NCBI GenBank assembly: GCA_024404275.1
Contig: JAKSQG010000087.1
Location: 1-7,531, forward strand
Source of the DNA: Clostridia bacterium
GTDB lineage: Bacteria; Bacillota; Clostridia; Christensenellales; Aristaeellaceae
Length of the DNA stretch: 7,531 nucleotides
Direction: 5' to 3'
Shown here: piece by piece, positions 6,565 to 7,531 of the stretch
How the letters are laid out: every line of letters begins with the position of its first letter
Position numbering within the stretch: the stretch's first letter is position 1
Position numbers and translations under genes: made by a program
Notes under the pieces: model-generated
Seen by the model: the letters and a program-made list of their open reading frames with translations, nothing else
Database searches by the model: none
What the model was told of the DNA's origin: nothing

Positions 6565-7531
6565 GTGCATGACATCCATGCGCTGAGCGGGCACGCCGAT
6601 GCCATCAACGAGCTTTTGGCCCGTTACGGTGTAAAATTCGGCATCTACAAAAACGGCGTATTCAAAGAACAGCTGTTCCCCTTTGACGCCATTCCCCGTG
6701 TCATTGAGGCAGAGGACTTTGCCGTTCTCGAAAAAGGTCTCAAGCAGCGTGTCACAGCGCTCAATGCCTTCATCGCCGATATCTACGGTGAAAAGAAGAT
6801 CATTCGGGACAAAGTCGTTCCCGAAGAATTTGTTTTCGGCAGCCCGGGATACCTTTTGCAGTGTGAGGGTCTGAAACCTCCCAAGGGCATCTGGTCCCAT
6901 ATCAGCGGTATTGACCTGGTCCAGGCCAAGGACGGCAGCTGGTACATTTTGGAGGACAATCTTCGTGTGCCCTCCGGTGCCTCCTACCCCATGATTGCCC
7001 GTGAGCTCAGCCGCCGCGCCGCCCCCCGCACTTTCCAAAACATCGCCGTGGCCGAGAACCGCGATTATGCCGAATTGCTCAAAGCAACCATGGACAACGT
7101 CAATACCGGCGGCATCAACGTGATCCTGACGCCCGGCCGTTACAACGCCGCCTATTTTGAGCACAGCTATCTGGCGGAAAAGACCGGTGCCCGGCTGGCC
7201 AGCGGCAGCGAGCTGACAGTGGAGGACGGCCGCCTGTACTTTATCGGCTATACCGGCAAGAAGGAGCCTGTCGGCACGGTCTACCGCCGCATCAGCGATG
7301 ACTTCCTCGATCCCATGAATTTCAGAGCCGATTCCCTGATCGGCATTCCGCATATTTTTGACGCTTTCCGTTCCGGCAATGTGGCGCTGATGAATGCCCC
7401 CGGCAACGGTGTGGCGGATGACAAGGGCATCTATTACTTCGTGCCCAAGATGATCCGCTATTATCTGAATGAAGAGCCCATCCTGCAAAATGCCCCCACC
7501 TATCTGCCCTTCTATGACGAGGACATGAAGT
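6565..7531 (+). CDS. Circularly permuted ATP-grasp family protein, partial (3' end outside window)
   Basis: The reading frame stays open to the window edge, giving 322 residues of a family that usually has about 450-480. Family landmarks, in order, are YGVKFGIY, QLFPFDAIPRVI, FAVLEKGLKQRVTALNAFIADIYG, an IRDKVVPEEFVFGSPGY segment, and HISGIDLVQAKDGSWYILEDNLRVPSG. Next come SYPMIARELSRR, NVILTPGRYNAAYFEHSYLA, VYRRISDDFLDPMNF and NAPGNGVADDKGIYYFVPKMI. These match the circularly permuted ATP-grasp (PF04174-type, formerly DUF404/DUF407) proteins, predicted carboxylate-amine ligases that use ATP to form amide or peptide-like bonds. Family members often precede an alpha-E (DUF403) gene and a transglutaminase-like gene; here that position is beyond the window. 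The GTG start is chosen from the ribosome binding site. It leaves an N-terminus shorter than in many homologues, which carry an extra helical lead segment. The true substrate is unknown. Confidence 0.9.
   Translation, partial: MHDIHALSGHADAINELLARYGVKFGIYKNGVFKEQLFPFDAIPRVIEAEDFAVLEKGLKQRVTALNAFIADIYGEKKIIRDKVVPEEFVFGSPGYLLQCEGLKPPKGIWSHISGIDLVQAKDGSWYILEDNLRVPSGASYPMIARELSRRAAPRTFQNIAVAENRDYAELLKATMDNVNTGGINVILTPGRYNAAYFEHSYLAEKTGARLASGSELTVEDGRLYFIGYTGKKEPVGTVYRRISDDFLDPMNFRADSLIGIPHIFDAFRSGNVALMNAPGNGVADDKGIYYFVPKMIRYYLNEEPILQNAPTYLPFYDEDMK

Noticed and set aside
6532..7488. A 318-codon open frame on the minus strand
   Set aside because: It is the complement of the ATP-grasp gene, whose motifs are unambiguous. 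It would also end in the ATP-grasp gene's leader.

Overview
The window reads as an ordinary chromosomal stretch from a Gram-positive, Clostridia-like member of the Bacillota, probably gut-associated. This is inferred from GGAGG-type ribosome binding sites, short inter-gene gaps, a class B sortase, DUF4349 and DUF4886 proteins, and moderately GC-rich coding DNA around AT-rich promoter DNA. I cannot name a genus. There are no rRNA, tRNA, IS, integrase, phage or CRISPR signatures.

Layout. (1) Bases 17-1416, plus strand: a two-gene unit of a class I amidotransferase-like gamma-glutamyl hydrolase (peptidase C26) and a calcineurin-like metallophosphoesterase, joined by an ATGA stop/start overlap. 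It ends in a 14-bp perfect hairpin followed by a T-run. (2) Bases 1462-2430, minus strand, convergent: a membrane-anchored DUF4349 protein. (3) Bases 2562-6362, minus strand: a four-gene operon read as class B sortase, DUF4886 SGNH-hydrolase-like protein, TM1586-type nitroreductase, and rarA/mgsA. Gaps are 21 bp or overlaps, and the operon ends in a rho-independent terminator. (4) Bases 6363-6564: an AT-rich divergent promoter region. (5) Base 6565 to the window end, plus strand: the N-terminal two thirds or so of a circularly permuted ATP-grasp protein, running off the edge.

The most notable anomaly is in rarA. A single in-frame TAG at 3564-3566 separates the Walker A and Walker B halves of an otherwise intact, full-length reading frame. 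It is either a very recent nonsense mutation, a sequence error, or (least likely) amber readthrough. None of the seven complete reading frames in the window ends in TAG.

The genes do not form one recognisable pathway. The sortase operon mixes cell-surface functions (sortase, possibly the SGNH-like protein) with redox and replication-repair functions. The ATP-grasp gene probably opens a separate operon of the poorly characterised ATP-grasp / alpha-E / transglutaminase type, but its partners lie outside the window. I found no convincing evidence of a wholly new system here.
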